Below, one piece after another: positions 34,413 through 44,261 of a stretch of 64,000 bases of DNA. Position numbers and translations under genes: made by a program. Position 1 is the stretch's first letter, and every line of letters begins with the position of its first letter. Where the stretch lies: assembly GCA_029062165.1 (NCBI GenBank), contig JAIDQQ010000016.1, positions 30,230 to 94,229 on the forward strand. Direction: 5' to 3'. The notes below the pieces were generated by a model that worked only from the letters and a program-made list of their open reading frames with translations, searched no databases and had not been told where the DNA came from. This stretch comes from Ruminococcus sp. (GTDB lineage: Bacteria; Bacillota; Clostridia; Oscillospirales; Ruminococcaceae).

Positions 34413-36638
34413 ATGAATGATATACGTCTGTGTTATTTCCGGTTCAGGAAGCCGGTAAATAGCCGAAAATTTTTCAGATACAGAGTGAAAGACCTTTCCG
34501 GTCACAGCAGAAACATCCACGGACTTAACAACGAGGTACGTTATGCAGTAATAAGCAATTTCAGAAACTACATAGGCTATGAAAGAATGTTTGTCTGGTC
34601 ATCGAGGACTGAAAATTACATCTATACATATCAGAAAATACAACACATACCTGATTTATCCGCAAAAAATGCAGAAATTGAATTTGCCGATGAAACTGAA
34701 ATATCTGTTTCAGAAAATCCGGAGTTATATTCAGCATTGCTTGAATACCGTATATACAGTAATATTTTCAGACTTCGTAAATACGACTGTCACGAGGAAC
34801 ATCATTTTTACCTTGCTATAAACACACCGCCGAATAGTCTCCGGATAACAATGCGTCGGGATTTCAGGGTCAATGTAAAAGTAATGCCTGATGGTACAGC
34901 ATATATAGGGCTTGACGTTTCCACGGAATATTATACCAGATGGAACATATATGATTACATGAAACACGGCAGAGATGTAACCGGCATGGAAGTAAAATGT
35001 TTATGGCAGGGTTACGACAAGACTTATAAAATTTTAAAAGTCCTTGACCGTAATATAAACGTAACAGGTAAAAGCGGTTTCAATCTGTATGATTACTGGT
35101 ACAGACAAGCACCTTACAGACTTGATGGCATTGACCCTGATAATACAAAAACAGTCATAGTCCTTGACAGCAAACACGGTGAAAGTAAATATATACCGCA
35201 GTCGCTTGTACCTGTCTTCCGACGTGAGACAATAGCATCTTTCGACAGCAGATTTTCAAGAGATACCGACAGACTTATGAAACTTCCCATGTATGAAAGA
35301 CTTCAGATTATGCTTGAATTTATACATGACCTCAACGCCCATACGGACGGAATAATCATTCCCGAACCGGTAACTGCCGGTGAATGTGGTTATACGGTCT
35401 GTAAAGCTGAAATGCCATTGCTTTCGATAGGAAATAACAGAAAAATCAGGTCAGCGGAAAAATACAAGACTTTTTCAGATGGTTTTTATCGTCTTCCGGA
35501 AGAAATATGTATAAGTTTCATGTACATGGAAGAAAAAATAAATGAATGTCGACAGGCAACCAAGGTTATTATAGAGTATCTGACACAGGGAAAAATAAAC
35601 GGCATAGAAGATACGTGGCTGAAAAGACCATTACTTCCGGCAGTATTTCTGAAACCGTCCTATCCTTACAGACAGAATTATGACGAACTCATGTTAAAGG
35701 AAACTGCCATGAAAATTTCCGGAAGCAAGCGGACTAATTTTGTAATATGTTTCGTACCTATGGAGAATGATGACAATGAATATTCCGGCGATAAATCAGA
35801 GTATGATATTTTCAAGAAAGTATTTGCGGAAATAAATATGCCGTCACAAATGGTTTCAGCGGATTTCTTGAAGAAACTGAAAACCGGAAATTTTAAAGAT
35901 ATCAAATCATATTTGCAGAATATAGCCCTCGGAATATTGAGTAAATCCGGCGGAGTACCGTGGATTCTTTCGGAAACATTCAGTGATGTCGATTGCTTTG
36001 TGGGCATTGATGTGGGTATGCAGTCGAAAGGTATTCACTATCCTGCCTGCTCCGTATGTTTCGACGGTAACGGAAATCTTCTCGGTTACTATACGACGAA
36101 AAAAGCACAGTCCGGTGAAAAGATAAGTACGGAAATACTTACTGAAATTTTTGACAGTATTCTGATAGGATACAAGGAAAGAAACGGACGTTATCCGGAA
36201 CATATTGTAATCCACAGAGACGGCTTTTCAAATGAATCTGACGAATGGTACGAGAAGTATTTTTCAGGGAAATCAATAATTTATGATATTGTTGAAGTAA
36301 AGAAGAATATCTCCGAAAGAATCTTAGATTTAAAGAATCCTAACGGAAAGAATCCCGATTCTTCAGTATGCGTCATAAAGGATAACAAGGCACTTATTGT
36401 TACTACTCAAAGACAAGCAAGTTACGGTGGTGCGCCACAACCTCTTGAAATCGTACACAGACACGGAAATATTCCTATGAATCAGATTGTGTCACAGATT
36501 TATACACTTTCTGAACTTCATGTAGGAGCATTACAGAGTACAAGACTTCCCATTACGACTTACTATGCCGACAGAATATGCAAGGCAGACGAATATATCC
36601 CGAGAGGTAAAGTATATGACAAATTATATTTTCTTTGA
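34413..36638 (+). CDS. Long prokaryotic Argonaute with complete DEDD catalytic tetrad
   Basis: A 741-aa protein; ATG 34413 has AGGAG eight bases upstream. The order is N domain (1-about 150), a PAZ-like domain (about 170-275, ending in a SKYIPQSLVP motif), MID (about 430-520) and PIWI (about 525-741). The MID pocket motif Y464, K468, Q479, K511 fits the canonical YK type for a 5'-phosphate. PIWI residues line up with the Thermus thermophilus protein: D533 (FVGIDVG), E569 (AQSGEKIS), D603 (IVIHRDG) and D720 (TYYADRI). Long-A Argonautes of this kind use small DNA or RNA guides to cut DNA and defend against plasmids or phage. No nuclease, helicase or Cas gene is adjacent. Family call is confident from motifs; guide and target type are open. 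Confidence 0.92.
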   Translation: MNDIRLCYFRFRKPVNSRKFFRYRVKDLSGHSRNIHGLNNEVRYAVISNFRNYIGYERMFVWSSRTENYIYTYQKIQHIPDLSAKNAEIEFADETEISVSENPELYSALLEYRIYSNIFRLRKYDCHEEHHFYLAINTPPNSLRITMRRDFRVNVKVMPDGTAYIGLDVSTEYYTRWNIYDYMKHGRDVTGMEVKCLWQGYDKTYKILKVLDRNINVTGKSGFNLYDYWYRQAPYRLDGIDPDNTKTVIVLDSKHGESKYIPQSLVPVFRRETIASFDSRFSRDTDRLMKLPMYERLQIMLEFIHDLNAHTDGIIIPEPVTAGECGYTVCKAEMPLLSIGNNRKIRSAEKYKTFSDGFYRLPEEICISFMYMEEKINECRQATKVIIEYLTQGKINGIEDTWLKRPLLPAVFLKPSYPYRQNYDELMLKETAMKISGSKRTNFVICFVPMENDDNEYSGDKSEYDIFKKVFAEINMPSQMVSADFLKKLKTGNFKDIKSYLQNIALGILSKSGGVPWILSETFSDVDCFVGIDVGMQSKGIHYPACSVCFDGNGNLLGYYTTKKAQSGEKISTEILTEIFDSILIGYKERNGRYPEHIVIHRDGFSNESDEWYEKYFSGKSIIYDIVEVKKNISERILDLKNPNGKNPDSSVCVIKDNKALIVTTQRQASYGGAPQPLEIVHRHGNIPMNQIVSQIYTLSELHVGALQSTRLPITTYYADRICKADEYIPRGKVYDKLYFL

Positions 36639-36694
36639 TTTGTTTATATGCATAATTATCAGATTTAAATTTTTACAGGAGGAAATATATATAT

Positions 36695-38683
36695 ATGAAA
36701 TTTTCTAAAATAATCACTTCGCTTTTGATAATGGCTGAACTGAATCCGCTTTTCAGTCATGCGGTTGAATCCGGAAATATAACTTTCAACGGACTTGATT
36801 TTATGCGTCGGGGCAACAGCAGTAACGAACTTATTCTCACAGATTATACAGGTACTGACGAAACACTTGTAATTCCCGAAAATATCGGCGAATACACTGT
36901 AACAGCCATTGACGACAGTGTATTTCAGGACAATCAGAATATAAAAAATGTCATATTACCGGACAGCATAAATTATTTCGGTTCAGGTGTATTCAGGGAT
37001 TCTTCCTTAGTATCTGTAAACATTCCGCATAACCTGAGATTAATTCCGAGTTATTCTTTCGGTAACTGTTCAGCACTGGAAACGGTTTTATTCAATGATA
37101 ACATAGCACTGATAGATAAAACTGCATTCAAGGGTACTGATATAGAATTACCACCGGAATTACAGAACAAAATATCAGATTATATAACAAACTCCGATTC
37201 ATACGGCTTTTTTGATGTAGATGGCTGGCATGGCAGAATATCAAGTGAAGACGGTAATATAGAGGCATACATATATAGTTATGATAATTATAATACTGAA
37301 GAAATTATTGTACCGGATAATATAAATGGTATTACTGTCACCGGAATAGAAGATACAACATTTCCCAGCAAGATTAAAAAATCTGTAAAGAAAATATATT
37401 TTCCCGATACTATAACCAAAATGGACATTGATTTTAAAAACAGTGTTCTTGAAGAAATAACGCTACCTGACGTCAACAGTATAAATGATTCGCAGTTTTA
37501 CGGCTGTAAAAATCTTAAAAAAGTAAGCATAAACGGTGACAGTAAACATTTTACAATAGGCGAAAAGGCGTTCATGAACTGTGTCAGCCTTGATTCCATA
37601 CCGTATCCGGATACGTGTACTGATTTGAATATCGGAAAAAGTGCCTTTCAGAATACAAGTTTTGAGGAAATCAGGATTGATATTAATTCTGAAATAAATG
37701 AAAATGCTTTCCGGAAATGTAATAATCTTTCGTATGCGGAACTTAATAACGCTCATGTAATGCCAAGAGCTTTCAGGGACTGCCCTTTATTTGAAGACGT
37801 AACTATAACAGGAAATTCCGTACTTGAAGAACTTAGTTTCTATGATTGCGACGCACTGAAAAATATCACGCTTTCGGACTTGAATATATCAATGACAAAT
37901 GCTGTCTATAACTGTCGGGCATTCGCTACAATAAATAATCAGAACGCTTTTGACGATACAACAGGCGACTTCAATAAAAATCTCAGGGAATTTATATTCA
38001 GAAATTTCAGTGGTTCAGATGACGTAGGATTTCTTAACAAGTACATCATGACAAATGCGGAAAGAATTGTCAGTGAAATAACAAATGAAAATATGACGGA
38101 AGTACAGAAAATAAGAGCGATTCATGACTGGATATGTGAAAATACAGTCTATGACGATGGACTTTCAGGCGACAGAAAAAACCATAATGACGCTTCCGTA
38201 CTTATGAACGATTCCACAGTATGCGAGGGCTATGCAAGAATTGCCAATATCCTGTATAATACTGCCGGTATAGAATCCTATTACGTAAACAGTAAAATTC
38301 ATGCATGGAACATAGTAAAAGCAGGAAATAATTACTTCCATGTTGATACGACGTGGGACGACGGCGAAAAAACTTCACATGACTGGTTTATGAAATCCGA
38401 CAGGGAAATGAAAGAATCCGGTGACAGTCATGAAGAATGGACAGAATTTATTCCGTCATCACTGCATAATTTTCAGCAAGGAAAAAATTTACCGGAATGT
38501 ACTTACAGTATTGGCGACGTGAATCAGGATAATGAAATCAGTATTGCAGATATGGTTATATTAAAAAAATATATTATGTGTCAGGACAGCATTGACTATG
38601 ACGGTTATATACTTTGTGACCTCACTTCCGACGGCGTTGTTGATTCCTTCGACTTAGTAAAAATGCGACAGATACTGACCTAA
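36695..38683 (+). CDS. Secreted BspA-type LRR protein with transglutaminase-like and dockerin domains
   Basis: A 662-aa exported protein: signal peptide (1-about 23); a BspA/Treponema-type leucine-rich repeat region (about 25-430) with units such as AIDDSVFQDNQNIKNVILPD; a transglutaminase-like domain (about 445-570) with Cys in DSTVCEGYARI, His in KIHAWNIV and Asp in HVDTTWDDG; and a type I dockerin (about 605-662) with two calcium loops (GDVNQDNEISIAD, DLTSDGVVDSFD). AGGAGG precedes the ATG. It probably joins a scaffold; the substrate is unknown. Confidence 0.88.
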   Translation: MKFSKIITSLLIMAELNPLFSHAVESGNITFNGLDFMRRGNSSNELILTDYTGTDETLVIPENIGEYTVTAIDDSVFQDNQNIKNVILPDSINYFGSGVFRDSSLVSVNIPHNLRLIPSYSFGNCSALETVLFNDNIALIDKTAFKGTDIELPPELQNKISDYITNSDSYGFFDVDGWHGRISSEDGNIEAYIYSYDNYNTEEIIVPDNINGITVTGIEDTTFPSKIKKSVKKIYFPDTITKMDIDFKNSVLEEITLPDVNSINDSQFYGCKNLKKVSINGDSKHFTIGEKAFMNCVSLDSIPYPDTCTDLNIGKSAFQNTSFEEIRIDINSEINENAFRKCNNLSYAELNNAHVMPRAFRDCPLFEDVTITGNSVLEELSFYDCDALKNITLSDLNISMTNAVYNCRAFATINNQNAFDDTTGDFNKNLREFIFRNFSGSDDVGFLNKYIMTNAERIVSEITNENMTEVQKIRAIHDWICENTVYDDGLSGDRKNHNDASVLMNDSTVCEGYARIANILYNTAGIESYYVNSKIHAWNIVKAGNNYFHVDTTWDDGEKTSHDWFMKSDREMKESGDSHEEWTEFIPSSLHNFQQGKNLPECTYSIGDVNQDNEISIADMVILKKYIMCQDSIDYDGYILCDLTSDGVVDSFDLVKMRQILT

Positions 38684-38684
38684 A

Positions 38685-38741
38685 AAAATAACAGGCGATA
38701 CCTTATATATAAGTATAGGGTATTTCCTGTTAATTTTTTTA
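38685..38741. terminator. Bidirectional terminator between LRR-dockerin and hydrogenase genes
   Basis: AACAGG-cg-ATACC and GGTAT-tt-CCTGTT pair around a TA-rich loop, with A and T runs on both sides. It lies between convergent genes and overlaps the stop of the hydrogenase-like gene. Confidence 0.75.
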
Positions 38742-40163
38742 TTTAAGAATTGATATTGCGTCGGATATATTTTTTTCTATAGCTTCTCTGCCGTATTTGT
38801 CAACCTGTACCTTGTTTTTTTCGCCGTGTGTGAGACAGCCTGCTCCACCGATACAGCCACCGTTACAAGCCATACCCTCAATAAAATTAGCTTTAAGAAC
38901 GTTCCGTTTAGCTTTCATGAGAGCCATACGACATTCTTCTATGCCGTCACATATACACGCTTCAAGAGTGAAATCTTCAATACCGTTTTCCTTAAGTCCC
39001 TGTTCGACTGCCTCTGAAAGTCCACCGCTTCGGGCGAATATTCTTCCGTAATATGAGGCATTATTCAGTACGTCTTCTTCAAGGGTTGTTATGTCAATGT
39101 CCTTACTGTCGAAAAGTGCCTGAAGTTCCTCGAAAGTCATGGCGGTATCGACGTATGGTTTTACGGTATCAAGCTGTACTTCCGATTTCTTTGCGGTACA
39201 AGGTCCTATAAATACTACTTTGGAATTTTCGTCAATTTTCTTGATGTACCTTGCTATCGATGCCATAGGTGAAAGATTATGCGAGATATGTTCAGTCATT
39301 TCCGGAAACGCTGATTTTATATACTTCACGAACGCCGGACAGCACGAACTTGTAAGGAAACCTTTTTCCGCAAGTTCACGTGATTCAGCGTCTGCAACCA
39401 TGTCAGCACCTAATGCCGCTTCTACTACTGTATGAAATCCGAGTTTTTTCATTCCGCTTATAACCTGACCGAGTTTGGCATACGAAAACTGACTTGATAT
39501 TGACGGTGCTACTACTGCATATACTTTGAAATTATTTCCGCCGTCGCTTTTTTTCAGCATATCAATTACATCTATAATATACGACTTATCCATGATAGCC
39601 CCGAAAGGACACTGATACACACACGCACCGCACTCTATGCACTTGTCGTTATCGATAGATGCGGAGTACTCGTCATTGATATATATAGCCTTGATTTTAC
39701 AGGCGTTCTGACACGGACGTTTTCTGTTGACTATCGCTGAATACGGACACACAGACGCACATTTTCCGCACTCGACGCATTTTTCCTTATTGATATGTCC
39801 TACGTGATTGTGGTCATATGTAATAGCACCTCTCGGACATACTTCTTCACAACGGTGTGCCAGACAGCCACGGCAGGAATCTGTTATTTCATATCCGGCT
39901 GCGGGGCATTCGTCGCAGGCAATGTCGATTACTTCAATTATGTTAGGATTTTCCTTGTTGCCACCTATAGCCAGTTTGACCATTTCGCCTAAGATAGCCC
40001 TTTCCTTGTATACGCAACACCGCATTGTAGGAGTTTTTCCGGAAACTATAATCTTCGGAATGTTTATAAGGTTTTCAAGCAGAGTATCATTCCATGCCTG
40101 TTTTGCAACCTCACGTAATACTTTATATTTAAGATACTGTACTTTTGTATCGAATTTTCTCAT
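38739..40163 (-). CDS. [FeFe]-hydrogenase-like protein (group B type) with ferredoxin domains
   Basis: A 474-aa protein with a Cys-rich N-terminal region holding several [4Fe-4S] motifs (CRGCLAHRCEEVCP, CVECGKCASVCP, CIECGACVYQCP), then the H-cluster domain: P1 TSSCCPAFVKYI, P2 FIGPCTAKKSE and P3 EGMACNGGCIGGAGC. This fits monomeric group B [FeFe]-hydrogenases, whose physiological direction is not settled. It is the last gene of an operon that also encodes a sensory hydrogenase and a phosphatase. GAGGTG precedes the start. Confidence 0.88.
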   Translation of the reverse strand: MRKFDTKVQYLKYKVLREVAKQAWNDTLLENLINIPKIIVSGKTPTMRCCVYKERAILGEMVKLAIGGNKENPNIIEVIDIACDECPAAGYEITDSCRGCLAHRCEEVCPRGAITYDHNHVGHINKEKCVECGKCASVCPYSAIVNRKRPCQNACKIKAIYINDEYSASIDNDKCIECGACVYQCPFGAIMDKSYIIDVIDMLKKSDGGNNFKVYAVVAPSISSQFSYAKLGQVISGMKKLGFHTVVEAALGADMVADAESRELAEKGFLTSSCCPAFVKYIKSAFPEMTEHISHNLSPMASIARYIKKIDENSKVVFIGPCTAKKSEVQLDTVKPYVDTAMTFEELQALFDSKDIDITTLEEDVLNNASYYGRIFARSGGLSEAVEQGLKENGIEDFTLEACICDGIEECRMALMKAKRNVLKANFIEGMACNGGCIGGAGCLTHGEKNKVQVDKYGREAIEKNISDAISILK

Positions 40164-40171
40164 ATCTCACC

Positions 40172-41344
40172 TCAAAAATAAATGACCTTGATTTTCTTTC
40201 CCATTTTCTTCAGACATTCTGAAATTTCCTGTACAAGATTCATTTTTATATTGAAATTAATAGGAAGATTAGGATTCTGATGAGCCGGATTTACAGCCTT
40301 TCCGACGTAGAAATTTATATCGGTAGCCTCTTCAAATAACATACGGCTTATCTGTGCCGAACCGTTTTCCTGAAAAAACCACTCTTCATACAGCTTGTTC
40401 TGATTCAGATAGTCAACGGCGTATTCGAGGACTTTACTTACTGTAATAACGCCTTCTGTCACGAGGTCAACGCCCTCTATCTTAGCAGTAGGCGGAATGT
40501 CACTTCTCTCAAACTTAAGACTTGCTACTACAGGTTTACCTAACCATTTTCCCGCAATGGTAGCTGTAGTACCTCCGCATACTATATGTTTACCGGCTTT
40601 TGAAAAAAACAGACTCATCATTCTGTCGCAGTCGTCACGGTTAGACGGCGGACCAAACAACATATTTACAGGCTGTCTCTTACGTATTCTTACAACACAG
40701 GCAGTAGCATCATCGCCAGGTTGATAGCCGTACAGTTTTTCGCATTCATCGACTATCATAGTAGAAAGATTTTTCGCCGTAAATCCTACCGGTACGAGAC
40801 TTTCAACAAATGATGCTATATCCTCAACTTTCCAGCCGAAATTATACAGATTTCCAACACCTGCGTGTGGGCAACCGTCACTCATTGCGATAAATATATC
40901 ATTTTCACGTAATTTTATCACAGAACGGTATATTTTCTTGCCGTCGATATTCATTTCAGTTTTCGGGTAGGAAGTGCTTTCGCCGTCACGAATGAATATT
41001 ACTTGTGGGTTATCGTACTGGATAATTTCAGCGGTCTGATTGTTTATAAGGCGTATTATCGTAAAAGTAGAATAGGCAACACCTCTTACGGAACATACCG
41101 GAAGAGTTTCCGCAATAGTGGAAACGCATTCTTCTATCGGAAGTCCGGCTGAAATCATAGTTGAAATAATCTTTGACGTGAGTGTTGACAGTATACTTGC
41201 CTTTACACCGCTTCCAAGACCGTCGGCGAGTACCACTACTACAGAATTTTCATTCTGTTCAACTATGTCAACGTGGTCACCACAGAGCTGTTCACCGTAA
41301 TGATTTACACTTTTATAACCAATATCTGCACATAAATCATTCAT
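40172..41344 (-). CDS. SpoIIE-type PP2C serine/threonine phosphatase
   Basis: A 390-aa cytosolic protein. The N-terminal half is a PP2C/SpoIIE phosphatase, with VVLADGLGSGVKAS and, later, IAMSDGCPHAGV and GDDATACVVR carrying the metal-binding Asp residues. The C-terminal part (about 215-390) is an unassigned domain with MLFGPPSNRDD and HIVCGGTTATIAGKWLG. Phosphatases of this kind are often next to PAS-type sensory hydrogenases, and this start overlaps the stop of that gene by 8 bp, so it is the probable signal output. Confidence 0.88.
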   Translation of the reverse strand: MNDLCADIGYKSVNHYGEQLCGDHVDIVEQNENSVVVVLADGLGSGVKASILSTLTSKIISTMISAGLPIEECVSTIAETLPVCSVRGVAYSTFTIIRLINNQTAEIIQYDNPQVIFIRDGESTSYPKTEMNIDGKKIYRSVIKLRENDIFIAMSDGCPHAGVGNLYNFGWKVEDIASFVESLVPVGFTAKNLSTMIVDECEKLYGYQPGDDATACVVRIRKRQPVNMLFGPPSNRDDCDRMMSLFFSKAGKHIVCGGTTATIAGKWLGKPVVASLKFERSDIPPTAKIEGVDLVTEGVITVSKVLEYAVDYLNQNKLYEEWFFQENGSAQISRMLFEEATDINFYVGKAVNPAHQNPNLPINFNIKMNLVQEISECLKKMGKKIKVIYF

Positions 41345-43013
41345 TTGTTATTGACTCCTTTAATTTTGACAGTGCTATTTTAGTTTCGGCAGTAGTTTCG
41401 CCAAGAAGTGAGGCTATTTCCTGTACTATACGCATCTGCTTTTCAACTACCTTATCAGCGATTTCAATAGTCTGACGGCTTATGGCATCTTTTTTAACAC
41501 GTTCGTTTTCCTCGTCAGTTACGTCACGCATAATACATATCAACATATTACTGTTACGGTCAAGCACTATAGTCTGTTCAACGTATCGCTGATAATCCGC
41601 AAGATATGTACGTTCATTGTATATACCCCTGCCGGTACTCTGTACTTCTATGAATGAACAAGGGTCAAGAATGCGTATAATCTGGTCACCGAGAATATCG
41701 TTTGCCGAACGTAAATTCATTATCGAAAGTGCAACTTTATTTATCTGCTGTACTTCTAACATATCGTTAAGGACAATAAGTCCGTTAGTGGTATTCTTTA
41801 CGATAATATCCGAAAAACTTTCAGCTTTGTCCTTGAGGAACGGCAGACACATTGAAACTTCTGCTTTTCCCTGATATATAGCGACAGCCTTTTCACGACA
41901 CGTATTATAACCGCAACTACCACAGTTTAATTCCTGCTCCGGTCTGAATTTACCCATACGCTTCATGATTTCGTTGAGTTCGTATTCGGTCGGGACGGCT
42001 GTATTTCTTTGTATGTACGAAAAATTCCTTGCAAGTTCCGGAATATCCGGCTGTCTCACGTCAAAATCATATCTTCCGGCGTACTGTGATACGGTCATGA
42101 AATCCCTGACCGGATTATGTTTTGATTTTTCCATGATAGGTCCGCCGATACAACTTCCGGCACACGCTGACATCTCAATAAAGCAGTTATGTATATTACC
42201 GTTTTCAATGTCTTGGAGTGCATTTATACAGTTTTCCACGCCGTCGACTGCCATATACGTATAATCGGGATTTCTTTCTGTCATGGTCTTCAGGATACCG
42301 CCTGTTGTAGGGAAAATTCTCGCACGGCTGTAATCGTTTTTAACTGTTTCTTTTCTAAGGGTTATATTTCCAGATTTTAACATTTCCGTGAGTTCCTCGA
42401 AAGTGAGGACTGCATCTACACTACCGCCGTACATATCAGCCTCATCTTTCTTCGACAGGCACGGACCTATGAAAACTGTATGTGCTTCCGGAATACGTCT
42501 TTTTATATCCGTACAGTGTGCCTGCATAGGCGATACAACTTTAGCAAGATACGGAAGTATATTCGGGAAATATTTCTGTATGAGCAGGTTGACGGAATGA
42601 CAGCATGAAGAAATTACAACATCATTTTTTTCCTGATTTATAATTCTTTCGTATTCCGTCTTGACCATTGTAGCACCTATAGCAGTTTCTTCGACGTCGT
42701 GGAAACCGAGTTGTTTCAGTGCCTCACGCATAGCATCTATGCCGATACCCTCGTAATTGGCTATAAATGACGGTGCTATACTTGCAACAACAGGTTTACC
42801 GCTCTGGAGAAGAACACGTACTTTTTCCGTACCGTCGGCAATTTTCTTGGCGTTCTGCGGACATACTACCACACACTGTCCGCACATAATACAATCATTA
42901 CTGATAATGTGTGCCTGATTTCCGGAAAAACGGATAGACTTCACAGGACAGTGCCTTATACATTTATAACAGTTCTTACAGTTCGATTTTTTAAGTGTAA
43001 GAAAATCAGCCAT
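41337..43013 (-). CDS. Sensory [FeFe]-hydrogenase with PAS domain (group C, HydS-like)
   Basis: A 558-aa protein: two N-terminal [4Fe-4S] motifs (CKNCYKCIRHCP, CIMCGQCVVVCP), an H-cluster domain with divergent motifs (SSCCHSVN, IGPCLSKKDE, SACAGSCIGGP), an additional iron-sulfur motif (CGSCGYNTCREKA) near residue 375-387, a PAS domain (about 415-500) and a C-terminal helix. The motif changes and the PAS domain are those of group C hydrogenases thought to sense H2 and control expression of other hydrogenases. The next genes are a phosphatase and a group B-type enzyme. Confidence 0.88.
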   Translation of the reverse strand: MADFLTLKKSNCKNCYKCIRHCPVKSIRFSGNQAHIISNDCIMCGQCVVVCPQNAKKIADGTEKVRVLLQSGKPVVASIAPSFIANYEGIGIDAMREALKQLGFHDVEETAIGATMVKTEYERIINQEKNDVVISSCCHSVNLLIQKYFPNILPYLAKVVSPMQAHCTDIKRRIPEAHTVFIGPCLSKKDEADMYGGSVDAVLTFEELTEMLKSGNITLRKETVKNDYSRARIFPTTGGILKTMTERNPDYTYMAVDGVENCINALQDIENGNIHNCFIEMSACAGSCIGGPIMEKSKHNPVRDFMTVSQYAGRYDFDVRQPDIPELARNFSYIQRNTAVPTEYELNEIMKRMGKFRPEQELNCGSCGYNTCREKAVAIYQGKAEVSMCLPFLKDKAESFSDIIVKNTTNGLIVLNDMLEVQQINKVALSIMNLRSANDILGDQIIRILDPCSFIEVQSTGRGIYNERTYLADYQRYVEQTIVLDRNSNMLICIMRDVTDEENERVKKDAISRQTIEIADKVVEKQMRIVQEIASLLGETTAETKIALSKLKESITNE

Positions 43014-43046
43014 TTATATTACCTCCGTTTTCAACTGAAATATAAA

Positions 43047-43286
43047 TCATATTTTCGCCATTACCTCCGTTTCAAAGAATTGCTTTACAGTTTCAGGAGA
43101 GACCGAAAAAAACTTTTCGTCGACTGTCACGCATACACCCTGCTGACATTTTCCGAGACAGAATGTACCGGAGAGTTCCACCTTATCGCCGAGATTGTTT
43201 TCTGCAACGAGTTCCTGAAGCTGTTCCACAACGCTACGTGAACCCTTGATATGACATGATGAGCCTATACATATAGTTACTTTCAT
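43047..43286 (-). CDS. 2Fe-2S thioredoxin-like ferredoxin
   Basis: A 79-aa protein with CIGSSCHIKGS at the N terminus and GTFCLGKCQQGV further on: the four cysteines of the NuoE/HymA-type thioredoxin-like [2Fe-2S] domain. ATG 43286 has GAGGTG upstream, which makes the longer reading from 43325 unnecessary. It likely passes electrons to the hydrogenases of the operon. Confidence 0.88.
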   Translation of the reverse strand: MKVTICIGSSCHIKGSRSVVEQLQELVAENNLGDKVELSGTFCLGKCQQGVCVTVDEKFFSVSPETVKQFFETEVMAKI

Positions 43287-43293
43287 AAAAAAA

Positions 43294-44049
43294 TCACCTC
43301 TTTCTGTTGATTGATTCTTCTGCAAACCGGAGCAGGAAATTTTTTTCTTCTCCGTGACGTTTATCGGACATTGCCACCGCCGATATCGGCAACCATTTCT
43401 TTACATATTCAATATCTGTACCGCTTTTTTCACAGAACATTTCAATATATCGTTCAGCGGTGTAAGTATCTCCGCTAAGCATGAACGTAAGATATGTGAT
43501 AGCGGAATCAGAAGAAGCATTTCCCTGTACAGCGTGTGACCAGTCAAGAATATAAGGTGTTCCGGACTGTGAAATTATTATATTCGACGGGTTGAAATCG
43601 CCATGTAGTAGTTTGTTGTGTTTCGGCATAAGGTCAATGCGGGTATGTAATGCGAATCTGTCAGTAGCATCAAGACCGGAATTTTTAATCTTGCGGTTCA
43701 TCTGGTCACGGAGACGTTTCAGAGCAGGACATCTTTTAGAGTGGATTTTAAGTTGTAAGTCAACGAACAATTCAAGATATTCGTCAGTTTTATCTGGTGA
43801 TTCGTCCATAAGCTGTGCAAGCGATTTCCCGATAATATATTCCGAAGTTATAGACCATCTGCCATCATTTTCAGAAACAGATTTTACTTTCGGCACACTA
43901 AGCCCCGATTCAGACGCCATAGCCTGATTGAACGCTTCATTAAGAACATCTGCACTTGTATAATCCTGATTGAATACTTTTATACATCTGTCGCCGTCCC
44001 TGTATATAGTTTTCGTATTCCGGACGGCAATTACTCTGTCAAAATTCAT
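43294..44049 (-). CDS. Aminoglycoside-phosphotransferase-like kinase
   Basis: A 251-aa protein of the APH/choline kinase fold: the catalytic loop LLHGDFNPSNII and the DFG-equivalent YILDWSHAVQG are clear; an N-terminal lysine and glutamate occur in GDRCIKVFN and the following helix. The substrate is unknown. It is the first gene of the hydrogenase operon; being next to a SpoIIE-type phosphatase, it might form a phosphorylation pair, though that is speculation. Confidence 0.8.
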   Translation of the reverse strand: MNFDRVIAVRNTKTIYRDGDRCIKVFNQDYTSADVLNEAFNQAMASESGLSVPKVKSVSENDGRWSITSEYIIGKSLAQLMDESPDKTDEYLELFVDLQLKIHSKRCPALKRLRDQMNRKIKNSGLDATDRFALHTRIDLMPKHNKLLHGDFNPSNIIISQSGTPYILDWSHAVQGNASSDSAITYLTFMLSGDTYTAERYIEMFCEKSGTDIEYVKKWLPISAVAMSDKRHGEEKNFLLRFAEESINRKR

Positions 44050-44088
44050 AGAAAGTCACCTCGTTTATAAAAATTTAATCCATATGTA

Positions 44089-44117
44089 ATTATATCATTA
44101 ATTTTTAAGTTTGTCTA
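44089..44117 (-). promoter_or_regulatory. Promoter of the hydrogenase-sensor operon
   Basis: On the minus strand TAGACA (44112-44117) and TATAAT (44089-44094) have a 17-bp spacer, upstream of the APH-like gene. Short or overlapping gaps downstream suggest one five-gene transcript to 38739. Confidence 0.7.
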
Positions 44118-44206
44118 TAGCAAAATTCAAAATTAAAGCTGAAATACAGAAATATACAATAAAAAATGTAATTGATAAGGTATTCTGAAAAATAACTGAA
44201 AAATAC

Positions 44207-44235
44207 TTGCATTCTGAAACATAACATGATATAAT
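44207..44235 (+). promoter_or_regulatory. Promoter of the LysE-type transporter gene
   Basis: TTGCAT (44207-44212) and TATAAT (44230-44235) with a 17-bp spacer, just upstream of the GAGGT ribosome site of the transporter. Confidence 0.65.
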
Positions 44236-44261
44236 ACAGATATATTATGTGAGGTATGGTT

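Noticed and set aside
34413..38683. A multi-gene defence island around the Argonaute
   Set aside because: The downstream gene is a secreted LRR-dockerin protein and the upstream operon is divergent; no nuclease, helicase, Sir2 or TIR gene was seen.
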